DNA of 64,000 bases from Rattus norvegicus (GCF_036323735.1 NC_086026.1:55619039-55683038), one strand, 5' to 3'. Shown: positions 30,653 to 41,431, counted from the stretch's first letter. Numbers and translations are program-made. The notes: generated from the sequence alone by a model not told the origin.

Positions 30653-31090
30653 GCGTCACTCTTCTCTAGCTGTGAGTCCAATTTCCATTTGATTCTCAAA
30701 CAAACTTTATAGGCAGGACAGGCTGGGACTTTAGGGATTCTGCGAAACACTGGCAGGAGGGTGGAATGGTCATAGTGCACAAAGCCAAGGATCCTCCTTT
30801 TCTAGGTAGATTGAGAATGGCCACTGGTGCAGTCCAAGAGCTGTCTCATCGTCCCAGCACTAGGACAGTGGTCTGTGCTCTGCAGCCTATCTGGGACCAC
30901 ACAGCTGGTGTTATATACATTCTATGGGAAAAAATAGATTTGGAGACATGGCATGACCTTGCCCAGGCCTTTGGAATCCTGGTCTCCTGGTTTGATGTCC
31001 TTGACTGTTCCAAACTCTCCTTATTATTGTCCAATTCACCTAATCCATTTCAGGTTGGGCAAATAGTTCAGCTGTGTGTGGGGGCATGGG

Positions 31091-31116
31091 GGAGAGAAGA
31101 GAAGAGAGAGAAGAGA

Positions 31117-31166
<50 letters not shown>
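31091..31166. repeat. (GA)n microsatellite
   Basis: GAGAAGAGAAGAG-type units pass into pure GA to 31166. The homopurine strand could form triplex (H-DNA) structures. Confidence 0.95.
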
Positions 31167-31171
<5 letters not shown>

Positions 31172-31234
31172 GACATAAATGGTAGAGAAAGCTGACTGAG
31201 TGTAAATAAGTATTCTCTGAAGTTTATCTCCATG

Positions 31235-31502
31235 CAATAATTGTGAGAAGTGAGACCTTTAAGAGGAGACTAGATCTTGAGTGCTCTACCCATCTGACTG
31301 GACTAATGTCATCACCATGTGACTGAGTTCATTATGGAAGCAAGTTTGGAACTCTCTCATTCTTCTTCTCTCCTACTCTCTGACTGTTCTGCCCTTTCCA
31401 TGGTTTCTCAGCATCCGGGACGGTGAGAAATCATTTCACATTCTTTATAAAATACCTGGTCTGGGTCATTTTGTCATAGTAGCAGAATGTGGATCAAGAC
31501 AA
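31235..31502 (+). mobile_element. MLT1/MT-type MaLR LTR fragment
   Basis: GAAGTGAGACCTTTAAGAGG, GAGTGCTCTACCCATCTGAC, CTCTCCTACTCTCTGACTG, ATTCTTTATAAAATACC and GGTCTGGGTCATTTTGTCAT follow the order of an MLT1/MT-type LTR (GGGACCTTTAAGAGGTGATTAGG, ..., TTATAAATTACCCAGTCT). Confidence 0.55.
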
Positions 31503-32079
31503 GAATAAGAGACTTGACTGGTTAGGAAGAAATTATGACAACCAGCACATGTTTGGCCTCATGCTGACCTCTGGGGCTTGCTGATAGTCAAGTCCTTGAA
31601 TTCCACATAGCTCCCTAACTGGGTATCCTTCAAGCAGAGAGCATGGGAGGGAGGATGATCCTGACTGCATCCAGGTTCTTTGCTGGGTTGAGTTTTGAGG
31701 CTAGCGATGGAGAGATATTCTTTCTCCTGCTACCCTAGTGAGGAGGCACCCATCCTGCCTCTGATGGCATTGCTCTGTCCTTACCAGGCTTTTGGCGTCT
31801 TCTTTAATAAAATATCTGCAAAGCAGCAAGGACTCGTTGGTGTGGACAGAGTATCTTGGAGGCTGTTGGTAAGAGATGAGAGAACTGGACTGAAGAGAAG
31901 AGAGCTTTTAACCATATGGAACTGGTGAACAAGAGTGGACCCCAGGGAGGGTTCAAGTAGAGGAGTAGAGATAAAGGAGTGGTCTCTGACAGGGCACAAT
32001 GAGGGGGCTAGGATTGGACTGTCTGTGACATCTGGAACCAGGCCAGACTAGACTGATTTCTGGGTTAGAGTGCAGTATT
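31503..32079. other. single-copy DNA, nothing recognised
   Basis: No repeat or gene was recognised. Confidence 0.45.
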
Positions 32080-32200
32080 AAGCCTCTGCTCGGGATTGGG
32101 GATTTAGCTCAGTGGTAGAGCGCTTGCCTAGCAAGCGCAAGGCCCTGGGTTCAGTCCCCAGCTCCAGAAAAAAAGAAAAAACAAATCAAAGCCTCTGCTC
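32080..32200 (+). mobile_element. young ID SINE with perfect 12-bp target duplication
   Basis: The element spans 32092-32188: GGGATTGGGGATTTAGCTCA, GGTAGAGCGCTTGCCTAGCA, GCAAGGCCCTGGGTTCAGTC and CCCAGCTCC, then an A-rich tail. It is close to the rat ID consensus as I recall it, with A box (TAGCTCAGTGG) and B box (GGTTCAGTCCC) of the internal Pol III promoter intact. AAGCCTCTGCTC lies at 32080-32091 and again at 32189-32200, a perfect duplication made by L1-type retrotransposition. It is the youngest-looking insertion in the window. Whether it is transcribed cannot be told. Confidence 0.96.
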
Positions 32201-33870
32201 TTTGGATAGTTTTGGATCTTGGACCCACCGAGACCAGGACCTCTACAGTCTTGACCAGGTTGTGAGGGGAGGCAAGGCATGGCCCAGTTTTGTATGTATG
32301 TCACAGGGTATTATATCGCAGGGGTATGTGCTGTTGAGGGGGACTTTTGCTTCCCAAATTCCCAGAGGCCCGTGCTGCTTCTTGAAGCAAGAGTCAGGGC
32401 ATCACACATAGCTGGAGCTTCATGCTGATTTAGGGCTGAGTGCTCTGTGTCCCGACATCACTTTGGGAGGGGCCATTCTTCCTCTTCCCAGGGTTTTCAA
32501 AGGCTTTCCTGCTGCCTTTGGCCTAAAGCTGCTCCTCCAGCTAGTTGCATGCTGTTTATAGACAAGGCAGGTCTTACCACTCGCCATTGTCAAGGGCTGG
32601 TGCTTAGACCCAGACACACTAGGATCAAATCCCAGCTCTCTGTCTAGAAACAAGGATGGGGCAACCGTGGGTCAGGGCTCCCTGGAGTGTGTATGTATGT
32701 GGGGGTGTCAGAGCCCAGCAGGGACATGCTCTGTGGGGTGATTCTAGGGGTGAGGGCAGGGGTCAGCCTTGTGAGGCTGGGCTACCTGGAGTGAAAAGCA
32801 TTAAAGCTCACACAGACCCTGTACCACCAGCCTTCTGGCCTTGCTCTGGACACCAGCCCAACATTTCTGCATTCCTCACACAACCTGGGAGATGAAAGAG
32901 AGCACACACTGCCAACCCTCTGGCCCCTGGGCCTCTGAACTAAGGAAATGGCTGAATAATGAATGAAGCCAGTGTACTTCAGAGAGGTGGCCCTGGGGAC
33001 TGTGTGGGGAGTGGGGAGGTATGGACAGATGGGGATGGGGGCGGACTTGGCATACGGAGAGACAGATAGATACCAGAGGCCCAGATAAAGTCTGTGGCTG
33101 GGGTTTCTATGGCAGGTCACAGCCACTGACTCAGGATGAAAGTAGCCTGAGAATTTACAGTCAATGCAAAATGTCAAGCCCTCGGCCCGGTGCCTATTTG
33201 ACCTCCTGGCACTGCTTGTATTTTGCCCTACCCTTTGGTTCCTCCCAAGGAAAGCTTGCAGCAGACTTGGCTGCGCTGCTAGACTAAGACTGTGTACGTG
33301 AGGCTGGAGATGCTAGGCTAGCCGGGAGAAGGGCTGTGTGCTTGCGAATTAGAGCAGGTATTGAGCCGTTCTCAGAGGGAGGCGAGGCCCGACCCTTGCT
33401 TGTTGCAGATGATAAAGAGATGTCTTCTCTTGAAACTGTCCTTTCCAATTAGGAGGGCTCCTGGGATGGCTACGTTCTATTGTGGACTTGATTAGATAAT
33501 CTCCTAGGGCTTTCAGGAGCCACACTGAGGGCTGTATCTATAGGACATTTCTGGAGAGAATCCACTGAGGGGTGGGAAGACCCACCCTGAACATGGGTCA
33601 TATCATCCCATAGGAGCCTCCTTTTGCAGGCTCCTTTCTCTGCTTCCTGGTCTGAGGAGATGGGAAGAGTCTCAACCAGGAATGAACTCTTCTTTCCATG
33701 AGTTTGCTGTGATGGACAGGCACCTGTCAAACCATGAACCCAAGGTAAACTGTTCTTAGGTTGTTTCTTGTCCACTCTTCGGTCCTAGTGATAAAAAGTA
33801 ACTGATTTATCATCCATAGGTGTGACTAGAGGACACCCCTATCTCTATTGTCCTCATTCTGCAGATCCTA
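32201..33870. other. single-copy DNA; possible MIR remnant
   Basis: ACACACTAGGATCAAATCCC and AGCTCTCTGTCTAG near 32614-32645 hint at a short sense MIR. The rest has no recognised repeat or gene. Confidence 0.4.
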
Positions 33871-33873
33871 GAG

Positions 33874-34086
33874 CAGTGGTTCTCAACCTTCCTCACGTTG
33901 AGACACTTTAATACAGGTCCTCATGTTATGGTGACCATTGACCATAAAATCATTTTATTGCTGCCCCATAACTGCAACTTTGCTACTGTTATGAACTATG
34001 ATGTAAATGTCTGGATGTCCGATAGGTATTGTAAAAGGGTCACTCCGCCCTCAAAGTACTCGAGACTTGTGTTGAGAAACCCGTCG
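33874..34086 (+). mobile_element. URR1-like hAT-Charlie DNA transposon, full span
   Basis: It starts CAGTGGTTCTCAACCTTCCT and ends near GTGTTGAGAAACCCGTCG, a decayed copy of the inverted terminal repeat GGTTGAGAACCACTG. Between them are ACTTTAATACAGGTCCTCAT, GACCATAAAATCATTTTATT, CTTTGCTACTGTTATGAACT and GATGTAAATGTCTG, the URR1 phrase order. No clear 8-bp target duplication remains. It is non-autonomous and inactive. Confidence 0.85.
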
Positions 34087-34995
34087 TAGGAGGAAAGACG
34101 ACTTCTAACATTTGATCAGCAGACTCCAGGAAGCCATTGCGGAGTATGACTAGTGCTAGACTCCACATAATAGCTTCCAAGAGTCCAGGTGAAGAGGAGC
34201 TGTCCACTGTAGAGAGAAGCCTTGTGGTAGACATGAGTCACCCTGATGGGTGGGGCAGCTGCTCCAAATTCCTGTGTCTGACTTTATATTCCAATGATAT
34301 GCCCTTTTCATGCCAAACTGGGCCCCAAGGAGTGTATTTTGAGGGCGTTTGGGTAAGGCTCACTTTTCGAGTGTCTGCACACTTGTGTCTCCTCTCCCTT
34401 AAGCCCTTCACCGTAAGCAGATGCTTATTTTGGGGAAGGGGAAACAGGGACTGCCTCGTTTTAAACCCTCTATCTGGGCGATCCTGTTTCTTTGCCTGTA
34501 CAAAGCCACTTGGAAGAAGGGGACATTCTGAATTTGTGGTTGCCACCACCCACCTCCTAATCCTTCTCTCTGATCTAGCTGTCAAAGCCTAGTTGTTCTT
34601 TTTGTGCCAAAGCAAGATGCCACAGGAGGAAGTTGGAGACACTGTCTTTCGCCTTTTGACTCAGATGAGTGTGAGTACACATCTCTGAGCTCCGATGCAC
34701 TAGAACCTTCCTGCCCACCTCTCTCCCAGGTAGCAATTGACCCTGCTCAGGCCAGTTGCAATAAACATGACCAGAGCCTCTTTGCTGAAGAAATGAATGC
34801 TGTGCGTTGTGTCTGTAAAACACACAAAGAACTGGAGTCAGGAGCCTCAGTCCTGGCCAGAGAAAGGTTTGCCCCCAGAGTCTTCAGCTTTGGGGAGGGT
34901 CATTCTGGATCTGGAGAGAGCTGAGGACATCTTGGGAGGTCCTTCTGTTCACACAGCACACAGCAGAGAAAGAATGGAAAGTGCCCAGTACAATT
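34087..34995. other. single-copy DNA, nothing recognised
   Basis: A 151-codon plus-strand frame (34137-34592) and a 115-codon minus-strand frame overlap each other without recognisable domains. They are read as chance frames. Confidence 0.45.
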
Positions 34996-34997
34996 TG

Positions 34998-35180
34998 TAA
35001 AGATTTATTCTAACTCTGTCGATGTGAGTGTGTGTTTCTGTGTATCTGTGCATGAGTGCCGGTGCCCTGGTATGGGAGTTACAGGCTGTTGTGAGCTTCC
35101 AAGGGTGAGCGCTGGGCACCAAACTCTGGTCCTCCATAAGAACAGTGTTCCCGCTTAGCCACCAAGCCACCTTCTCCAGC
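34998..35180 (-). mobile_element. B2/B3-family SINE, diverged
   Basis: AAAGATTTATTCTAACTCTG, GGGAGTTACAGGCTGTTGTG, GGCACCAAACTCTGGTCCTC and GCCACCTTCTCCAGCTC follow a reversed B2/B3 from tail to head. Confidence 0.75.
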
Positions 35181-35434
35181 TCAGAAGATGGGTGAAAGCT
35201 TGAGGGCGGCCTGCTCTCCTCACTCAGAGCACCATCCACTCTACTGCCCAGCCAGGCCCCAGGCTCTCTGAAGGCTCCAACCAGGCCACTACCTCTGTTC
35301 CTTTGACAGCGTCCAGGCCCTCCTGCACAGCTCAGACACACCTCTGAGCAAAGAAAGCTACAGCAGAGCAGTCCTCCGTGACAGCAGAGTCCCCTCACCG
35401 CAGATGCACGCATCACCCTATCTCACAGCAAATT
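35181..35434. other. single-copy DNA, nothing recognised
   Basis: No repeat or gene was recognised. Confidence 0.4.
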
Positions 35435-35610
35435 TCCCTGCTGCTCACGTTTTATTAGTATAAGTGCCTTAAAAGCAGATCAGAGATTCAACTAATTTGC
35501 TCATTAGTAAAAGGAAATTAGCCATTTGAGATCTGTTCTAATAAAATTAGCTTGGTGACAAACGCTTTGTTGCCGTGTTTATTAGATTGCCATACTCCCT
35601 GCATTTTAAA
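35435..35610. promoter_or_regulatory. regulatory candidate with paired SOX-like and ACTAAT/ATTAGT dyads
   Basis: ACTAAT (35491-35496) and ATTAGT (35503-35508) form a perfect inverted repeat with a 6-bp spacer. ACAAA (35558-35562) and TTTGT (35566-35570) form another with a 3-bp spacer, the head-to-head layout bound by SOXE dimers. CTAATAAAATTAGC and GTTTATTAGATTGCC add homeodomain-type cores. No repeat family was recognised. An enhancer role is inferred. Confidence 0.42.
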
Positions 35611-35854
35611 GGCCAGAGCAGGCGTTAGTGGCTCTTTGGGGTATTCCGTCATTTCTCTGTCTCTCTTTGTTCTTCTTTCAGGCCCATGGAGATCTTGTTT
35701 TCCCTTTTCAAGGCTAATTGAGAAGGTCTGACTCAAATCTGGGTTCCAATTCACACGATCCCATGAGCACCAGGCTACCCTGTCCCACTCTGAATCCAGG
35801 CACCCTGGTCCCCAGTCCTATCCTTTTAGGTTGTCTATGTCTCTGGCTGTCACC

Positions 35855-36009
35855 TGCTGCTGCTGCAGAATCTCACAGACTGGGTCATTTATAATGAACA
35901 GAAATGTATTGACTCATAGTTTTGGAGGCTGGGGTGTACAGGGTAGGAGTGTCAAGGTGACAGATTCTGGAGAGGGTTTTCTTCCTGTGTCCTACAGTGG
36001 CAGAAGGAC

Positions 36010-36052
<43 letters not shown>

Positions 36053-36120
36053 ATGCTAGTGAACCCACTCTTTAATAGTGGGCACACTCCTTATAGAACA
36101 GGGCTAATGTATTTCTGAAG
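35855..36120 (-). mobile_element. MLT1-type MaLR LTR with internal (TG)n
   Basis: CACAGACTGGGTCATTTATA, ACAGAAATGTATTGACTCAT, AGTTTTGGAGGCTGGGGTGT, CCTGTGTCCTACAGTGGCAG and GGGCACACTCCTTATAG follow a reversed MLT1 (ACTGGGTGGCTTATAA, TTCTGGAGGCTGGAAGTCC, GTCCTCACATGGCGGAAGG). A (TG)20 run at 36011-36051 sits where the LTR's CT/GT-rich region would be. Confidence 0.65.
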
Positions 36121-36185
36121 ATCAACTCCAGATGACCTAAACAACTCTTTATTTTCTTCCCTAAACTACTTGTTTATTTGTATTT

Positions 36186-36225
36186 AGTATGTGTTTGTGT
36201 GTGTGTGTTTGTGTGTGTGTGTGTT

Positions 36226-36265
<40 letters not shown>

Positions 36266-36267
36266 TG
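36186..36267. repeat. (TG)n/(TTTG) microsatellite
   Basis: TG runs are broken by TTTG units. It forms the tail of the SINE that follows. Confidence 0.95.
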
Positions 36268-36567
36268 AGCATAGGCTTGCATGCCATGGTGGGCACACTG
36301 AAGAAAACAGCTGGGAGCTGGTTCTTCCTTCAATTTTCTGGGTACAGGGTCATTTTTGTTTCTACCTCCCTGCTCTAGGCTGTCTGGCTCAGGAACTTCT
36401 GGCTGATTGTCCAGGTTCTCTCAACCACCTCAGGAACGCTGGCATTGGCTATGCTTGCTATTGTAGCCTTTCTGTTTGGTAATTTGTTTTTAGCATAGAC
36501 TCTGGGACATGAATCCAGGCTGTCTCACCCGCAAGAATTTTAGCCACTGAGCCAACTTACAAGCCCT
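36268..36567 (-). mobile_element. B4-related SINE, diverged
   Basis: GCATGCCATGGTGGGCACAC, GGGAGCTGGTTCTTCCTTCA, ACATGAATCCAGGCTGTCTC and TTTTAGCCACTGAGCCAAC resemble a reversed B4/RSINE-type element with additional inserted sequence in the middle. Subfamily is uncertain. Confidence 0.55.
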
Positions 36568-36653
36568 AAACACCCTTTAAACCCCTGCTTCTTCCTGCTG
36601 TCATCACAATGGTTAATTAGATTTCAACAGGAGTTTTGAATGGGACAGACCCA

Positions 36654-36954
36654 CTGTTTTAGTTTCGTTTGTTAATTTTGTTTCTTGTTGCCCTGGAAAA
36701 AGAAAATACCACAGCAAAAGCAACTTAAGGAAGGATGAACGGGCTTATCTGACTCATAATTCCAGGTTATAGCCAATCACTGTAGAGATGTCATGGAAGC
36801 CAGATGTGGAAGCAGTCACTAACATCACATTCACAGTCCAGCTCAGAGAGCAGCCAGTTACTGTCTACATGGTTCCTTCTTTACTCTTGCACAATCCAGG
36901 TCTTTTCCAGGAAATAGTGTTACCCCAAATTGGCAGGTCTCCCCAATAAATGGT

Positions 36955-36960
<6 letters not shown>
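36654..36960 (-). mobile_element. MT-type MaLR LTR fragment
   Basis: CCCTGGAAAAAGAAAATACC, AGCAAAAGCAACTTAAGGAA, TGGAAGCAGTCACTAACATC, ATTCACAGTCCAGCTCAGAG and CAATCCAGG follow the reversed MT LTR order (ACAAAAGCAACTTAAGGAAGAAAGGG, ...GGTCACATTGCATCCACAGTC). Confidence 0.6.

Positions 36961-36963
<3 letters not shown>

Positions 36964-37038
<75 letters not shown>
36964..37038. repeat. (CA)n(GA)n compound microsatellite
   Basis: (CA)24 at 36964-37012 is followed directly by (GA)13 to 37038. Confidence 0.97.
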
Positions 37039-38274
37039 CAAAATATATAAAAATGTAAAAAAGAAAAGTTCCAGGTGAGCTTGAGGCCAGTTTGGATTAT
37101 ATGGGGCCCTGTTTGCCTCCTCACCCCACCCCTGGCAAAGATAGAGGGCTGATATTGGGCATGCCTGCCAAGGTTACCCTGTCTGTGAGCTACAGGAAAA
37201 AGGGTAGAAGCCAGGCTGTGTGTCTTCAAGGTGCCCAACTCTATTGACTCTAACTACTAGGACACATGGCAGACTGGGAAGGTGCTACTTTTTGGGTAGT
37301 GGACCAGGACAGCTTGGCACGGAGTGATGGTTCAGAAGCCTCTAAGGAACAGCCCTCCTGGGGCTGGCTGGGCTGGTGGTTAGTTGTTTGTACCAGGGGC
37401 CGCTAAAATGGTCCACGAGAACCTGGGTGGTGTTTTCTAAAATCTTCTCAACCTTTTCCGACTGGCAATCCCAGAGCCAGCCTCTTCCTGCCCTTCCGGG
37501 ATCTCCAGTACAAATCACCAGCTAAGAGCAGCAGTGAAGTATTTGCCTCACAGGATGTGACTCTGGATATTAGAATGTCAGAAAGGCTGTGTTCCCAGGA
37601 AGCTGCTGTCAGCAAGGAAATAAAAGGGGAGTTTGCAGTTATTTAATTTGGAGCTTGCTGGTGACTAGCTGAGCTTGAGGGGTGAGCACTGCCTCCCCCA
37701 TGTTTGGATAGCACCCCCTGCCTGTAGACCTTTCCCCCAGTTCCCATCCTCCCCTGGACAGGGGCTACTCATATCTTCTTCAGCCCTTAGATCCATGGAT
37801 GTGACCTTGTCTCCTGACAGGGTTCTGCCTTGTTAATGCCACCCCACCTCATGGGTTTCCCATTTCTCCCGGCACTTGTAGACCTCCTGGTGTGTGCACT
37901 GTCACTCCTGCTTTGGGCCACCCTTCTGAACATCGACTGCATTTTCTCCTTTGTGTTGTTAACTCATTGAGCGGACTAGCGCTGCCCATCTATGCTCATG
38001 GGCATGGGGCGGTCCACTGAGACGTGGAGCCTTCCAAAGACTAAGTAAAGATTAGAGTTTGAAAAAAAGAGGAAAATGGGTTGTTTTGTGGGGGAAACAT
38101 GTAGAAAACAAATGGATGATGTTACAGAGAGCTATGTAATAATGGGGACCCACAGACACTAACAGCAGCTGTCTCACCACAGACTTACATTCTTTAGTTT
38201 ACTGTATGCTGGGTAATGTGGGGAATGTGTCACTCATGGACTGCACTGTTGGCATATATAATTCATGTAGAGTG

Positions 38275-38277
<3 letters not shown>
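37039..38277. other. single-copy DNA; possible B1 scrap
   Basis: GAGCTTGAGGCCAGTTTGGA near 37077 may be a short sense B1 piece. The AT-rich patch TTATTTAATTTGGAGC near 37640 is a weak regulatory candidate. No gene was recognised. Confidence 0.4.

Positions 38278-38331
<54 letters not shown>
38278..38331. repeat. (CT)~27 microsatellite
   Basis: Uninterrupted CT dinucleotides, triplex-prone. A reversed B1 piece follows. Confidence 0.97.
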
Positions 38332-38333
<2 letters not shown>

Positions 38334-38351
38334 CATCCATTTTTCTATTTT

Positions 38352-38458
38352 TTCTAGTCAGGGTTTCTCGGGAGGGCCCTGTCTGTCCTGGCAATCCCCT
38401 TGTAGCTGGCCTCAAACAGCGATCTGCCTGCCTCTGCCTCCCCGGTGCTGGGATTTTT
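38352..38458 (-). mobile_element. B1 SINE fragment
   Basis: AGTCAGGGTTTCTCGGGAGG, CTGTCCTGGCAATCCCCTTG, CTGGCCTCAAACAGCGATCT and GCCTCTGCCTCCCCGGTGCT follow a reversed B1, truncated before its left end. Confidence 0.75.
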
Positions 38459-38914
38459 TAAGAGGGGATTGGGTCTACCACAAGGCTTCTCTCTACAGTG
38501 GTCAGCTCTTGGGACATCCTACAGCGGAAATTGTGTGGAAGCCAGGGAAAATGGCCTAGTAGCTCCCACTGGAGCCTAGGGGTTTGGGGAATGTTCTCAG
38601 TGTTCCTCTGAGCCTTTATTTTTGGGGTGGGGGTGGGGGAACTGAGATCTGCCAGAATGGATTAAGCAGCCTTTAAGAAGCTGTGTGTGGGGCCTCCCTG
38701 ACTAGTAAATGTTTGGGACCTAGATCTCTGGCCCTTCGTGGCAGGTGAATCCTTTCTCTGGGTAGGCAATGGACAGAGGGCTGGGGCTGGGGGCTCCCGG
38801 GCTGGGGTGCAGGAGTTTCTTTTGTGGCACCCAGCATGGCCCTTCTTTAGGCGACTGGGCTTCTCTGTATGGAACATGTGATGAGGGGCCACAGGCCCCT
38901 CAGAAGAGGAGTGT
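38459..38914. other. single-copy DNA, nothing recognised
   Basis: No repeat or gene was recognised. Confidence 0.4.
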
Positions 38915-38916
38915 TA

Positions 38917-39110
38917 TATGGCTTGAATTTAAAATGTCCCTCACAGGCTCATGTACTTGAACACTTGGTCCACAGTTGGTGGAAGTGTTTGGAGAGCATA
39001 ACTGGAGGAGATAAGTTATTGTGAAGGTGAGCCTTTGAAGGATGTAGCCTGACCCTGTGTCTCGTCCATCTCTACTTCCTGGTCTAGCAAGTCTGACCGT
39101 GGAGGCAGGA
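38917..39110 (+). mobile_element. ORR1-type MaLR LTR fragment
   Basis: GGCTTGAATTTAAAATGTCC, CACAGGCTCATGTACTTGAA and CACTTGGTCCACAGTTGGTG with GGAAGTGTTTGGAGAG match the ORR1 5' end (CCCCCATAGGCTCATGTATTTGAA, TGCTTGGTCCCCAGTTGGTGG, TGTTTGGGGAGG). The 3' half is not clear. Confidence 0.6.
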
Positions 39111-39479
39111 TACAACCCAGTGCACAGAAGGGATACTCTGTTCCTCACACCTGTCGCTCACGGGACTGTCCCCACACCTCGACAGCCGAGTGGAGTGGTA
39201 CCAGGAATGTCACCGCTGGAAACGATTCCTTCACACTTTTCTCTCCTCCTGAGTCTTTCCTTATAGGGCGCTTGTGCATCCAATGCCGTTACTTCTCAGG
39301 TCTGAAGCGCTGCCCATCTCCCATCTCTCTACTTGGTCCTCATATTGGACAATTGCTACTGATTTGTTTCCAGTTTGCTGGTTCCTCTGACGTCTCCGAG
39401 CTATCATAGAATCCCATCAAATGGATTTCCCTATATTTTCAACCTTAGAATTTTCACTTGATTCTGTTTTAATAACTCA
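39111..39479. other. single-copy DNA, nothing recognised
   Basis: No repeat or gene was recognised beyond a possible continuation of the LTR. Confidence 0.4.
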
Positions 39480-39481
39480 CA

Positions 39482-39682
39482 TTTTTGTCTTATGTGTGTA
39501 GGTCTATTGCCTGCATGTATGTCTGTGTACCATTTGTGTGCCTGGTGCTCTGAGAGGCCAGAGAGAGCATTGGATTCCCTGGGACTGGAGTTACGGACGG
39601 TTGTGAGCTGCTATGTGGGTGCTGGAAGTTGAGATCCTCTGGAGGAGCAGCCAGTGTTCTCGACCACGGAACCTCAAAAACC
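39482..39682 (-). mobile_element. B3 SINE, near full length
   Basis: TATGTGTGTAGGTCTATTGC, CCTGGTGCTCTGAGAGGCCA, CCCTGGGACTGGAGTTACGG, ACGGTTGTGAGCTGCTATGT and GATCCTCTGGAGGAGCAGCC follow a reversed B3. Confidence 0.85.
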
Positions 39683-40190
39683 ATCTGTTCTGATGTTCCT
39701 GAGTCTTGATTTGTGGCGTCACATCTTCACATGCGCCTCTAATTCCTTAAGCACCACTTCCTTTAACTGTTTAAACACGGGTGTTAGAGCAGTTTGTACA
39801 GTCTTTTCTGAAGCCCATACCCGGGCCGTTTGGAGATGGTTTCTGTTGGCTGTGTTTTGGGTCACTGTCATATTGCTTTTCCTGTTGTAATTTTTTTCCA
39901 TTGACCATTAGACATTTCAGACGACGTGTTGTACAGTCTCTTGACCCTGATAGCTCCTCTTCCAGGCTTGCTGCTGCTGCTGCTGTTTTCTTCTATGAGG
40001 TATTCGGACTTCCTGTAAGGAAACTGTCTCCCCAAGGCTGCTGCTGCTCCTACTCAACTCTGCTCACCTCTGCCCTCCTACACTCATTCCCTTTTCTCAG
40101 CCTGGGTTCTGAGAGGTTGTTTCTCTGTTTGTAAGCATCCTATGTCTGGAAGTACATAGGAACACATGGAGATGAGGGCTCCCTCAAAGG
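39683..40190. other. single-copy DNA with short (CTG)n runs
   Basis: GCTGCTGCTGCTGCTG near 39969 and GGCTGCTGCTGCTCC near 40037 are short CTG runs. No gene was recognised. Confidence 0.4.
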
Positions 40191-40193
40191 TCA

Positions 40194-40390
40194 AGTGGTG
40201 GCTAACTACTTTTCCCGATTGCGGTGACAAAGCACCTGCCCAAAACCACTGGAGGAAGAAAGAGTTTATTCTGGGCTATGGTTTGAGGGCACAGTCCATC
40301 ATGGTTGGTAAAGCCCGGAGCCAGGAGCATGAGGCAGTTAGTCACACTGCATCTGCAGTCAGGAAGCAGGGAGATAAAATGCTGGTACTC

Positions 40391-40436
<46 letters not shown>

Positions 40437-40590
40437 ATTCAGTCCAGGGCTCCAGCCCAATGGGGTGGAATTACCTATATTCAAATTGGATCTTCCATCC
40501 TCAGCTGGAAACATCTCCATAGACACATAGTCTTCATCATGACTCTAAATCCAGTCAAGTTGACAGTGAAGATGCACCATTACAAGTCAC
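40194..40590 (-). mobile_element. MT-type MaLR LTR with (CT)n expansion
   Basis: GGTGACAAAGCACCTGCCC, GAAAGAGTTTATTCTGGGCT, GGGCACAGTCCATCATGGTT, GCATCTGCAGTCAGGAAGCA and CATTCAGTCCAGGGCTCCAG, CCAGTCAAGTTGACAGTG run through a reversed MT LTR. The pure (CT)21 at 40392-40434 expands the LTR's own CT-rich position. Confidence 0.75.
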
Positions 40591-40749
40591 TTTCTGGTTT
40601 TCCTTGCTCTCCCATCCCCAGGCCTTGCCTGTGAGTCCAAGCACCAGCAAAGTTTGCTTCTTTAGCCCCTTTGTGACTTCCTTCTAGGAGCTCCTAGACT
40701 AAGTTCTGGCTGTTCCCCCTGCTCCTGCTGTTTGCCCCACAGAGCTGTG

Positions 40750-40894
40750 TGCCTGCCTTCCTGCCTTCCTGCCTTCCTGCCTTCCTGCCTTCCTGCCTTC
40801 CTGCCTTCCTGCCTTCCTGCCTTCCTGCCTTCCTGCCTTCCTGCCTTCCTGCCTTCCTGCCTTCCTGCCTTCCTGCCTTCCTGCCTTCCTGCCT

Positions 40895-40937
<43 letters not shown>

Positions 40938-40940
40938 TTT
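40750..40940 (+). repeat. CCTTCCTG octanucleotide array passing into (CCTG)n
   Basis: About 19 near-perfect copies of an 8-bp unit (CCTTCCTG) cover 40752-40900, followed by about nine tetranucleotide CCTG units to 40935 and a decayed TTTCTGTC edge. All reading frames stay open, giving LPAFLPSC and AGRQEGRK repeat peptides that are artefacts. Confidence 0.96.
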
Positions 40941-41430
40941 CTGTCTGGTTTACTCCTTCTGGAGTCAAATGACAAAGAATCTACTGTCTGTTAAGTGTCC
41001 CAAGAGCTTCTTCAAGCCTTTGTTGGCCTAACTATTTCCTGGGACAAACAGGTTTAGAGACTTGTATGTTTATCATGAGCCATGCCCGTTTCTCCCCATG
41101 TTCTTTTCATCCCTGTTCCTTCCAGAGCAGAGGGCCATACACCATACCTTGGGCCAGCCAAGAGTTTCCATGACCTAGAAATCCTCTTAACAGGGTGGTC
41201 TGTTTATCTATCTGCCTTACCCAATTCAGGCCACTGGGAGGACAAGAGGGTATGGTTTCAATGTGGGACCTCTGAAACTAAGACCTTCTGTGGCTTGTCT
41301 CATCTCTGAATAAACACATCTAAGTGGGAAAGGGATCCTGAGGAATTCTTGGCTCTCTTTGCTCCCCAGGACCCCACCGTCTTGGCTGAAGCAGGGTTTG
41401 TTCTTGTAATGTATCCTAGAACTTAGATTT
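40941..41430. other. single-copy DNA, nothing recognised
   Basis: No repeat or gene was recognised. Confidence 0.4.
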
Positions 41431-41431
41431 A

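Noticed and set aside
32092..32165. Possible tRNA gene
   Set aside because: The sequence is tRNA-derived but carries the ID SINE layout, A-rich tail and target duplication, so it is a retroposon and not a functional tRNA gene.
40694..41031. Overlapping open frames with LPAFLPSC and AGRQEGRK repeats
   Set aside because: They are translations of the CCTTCCTG array; an 8-bp unit without stops keeps every frame open.
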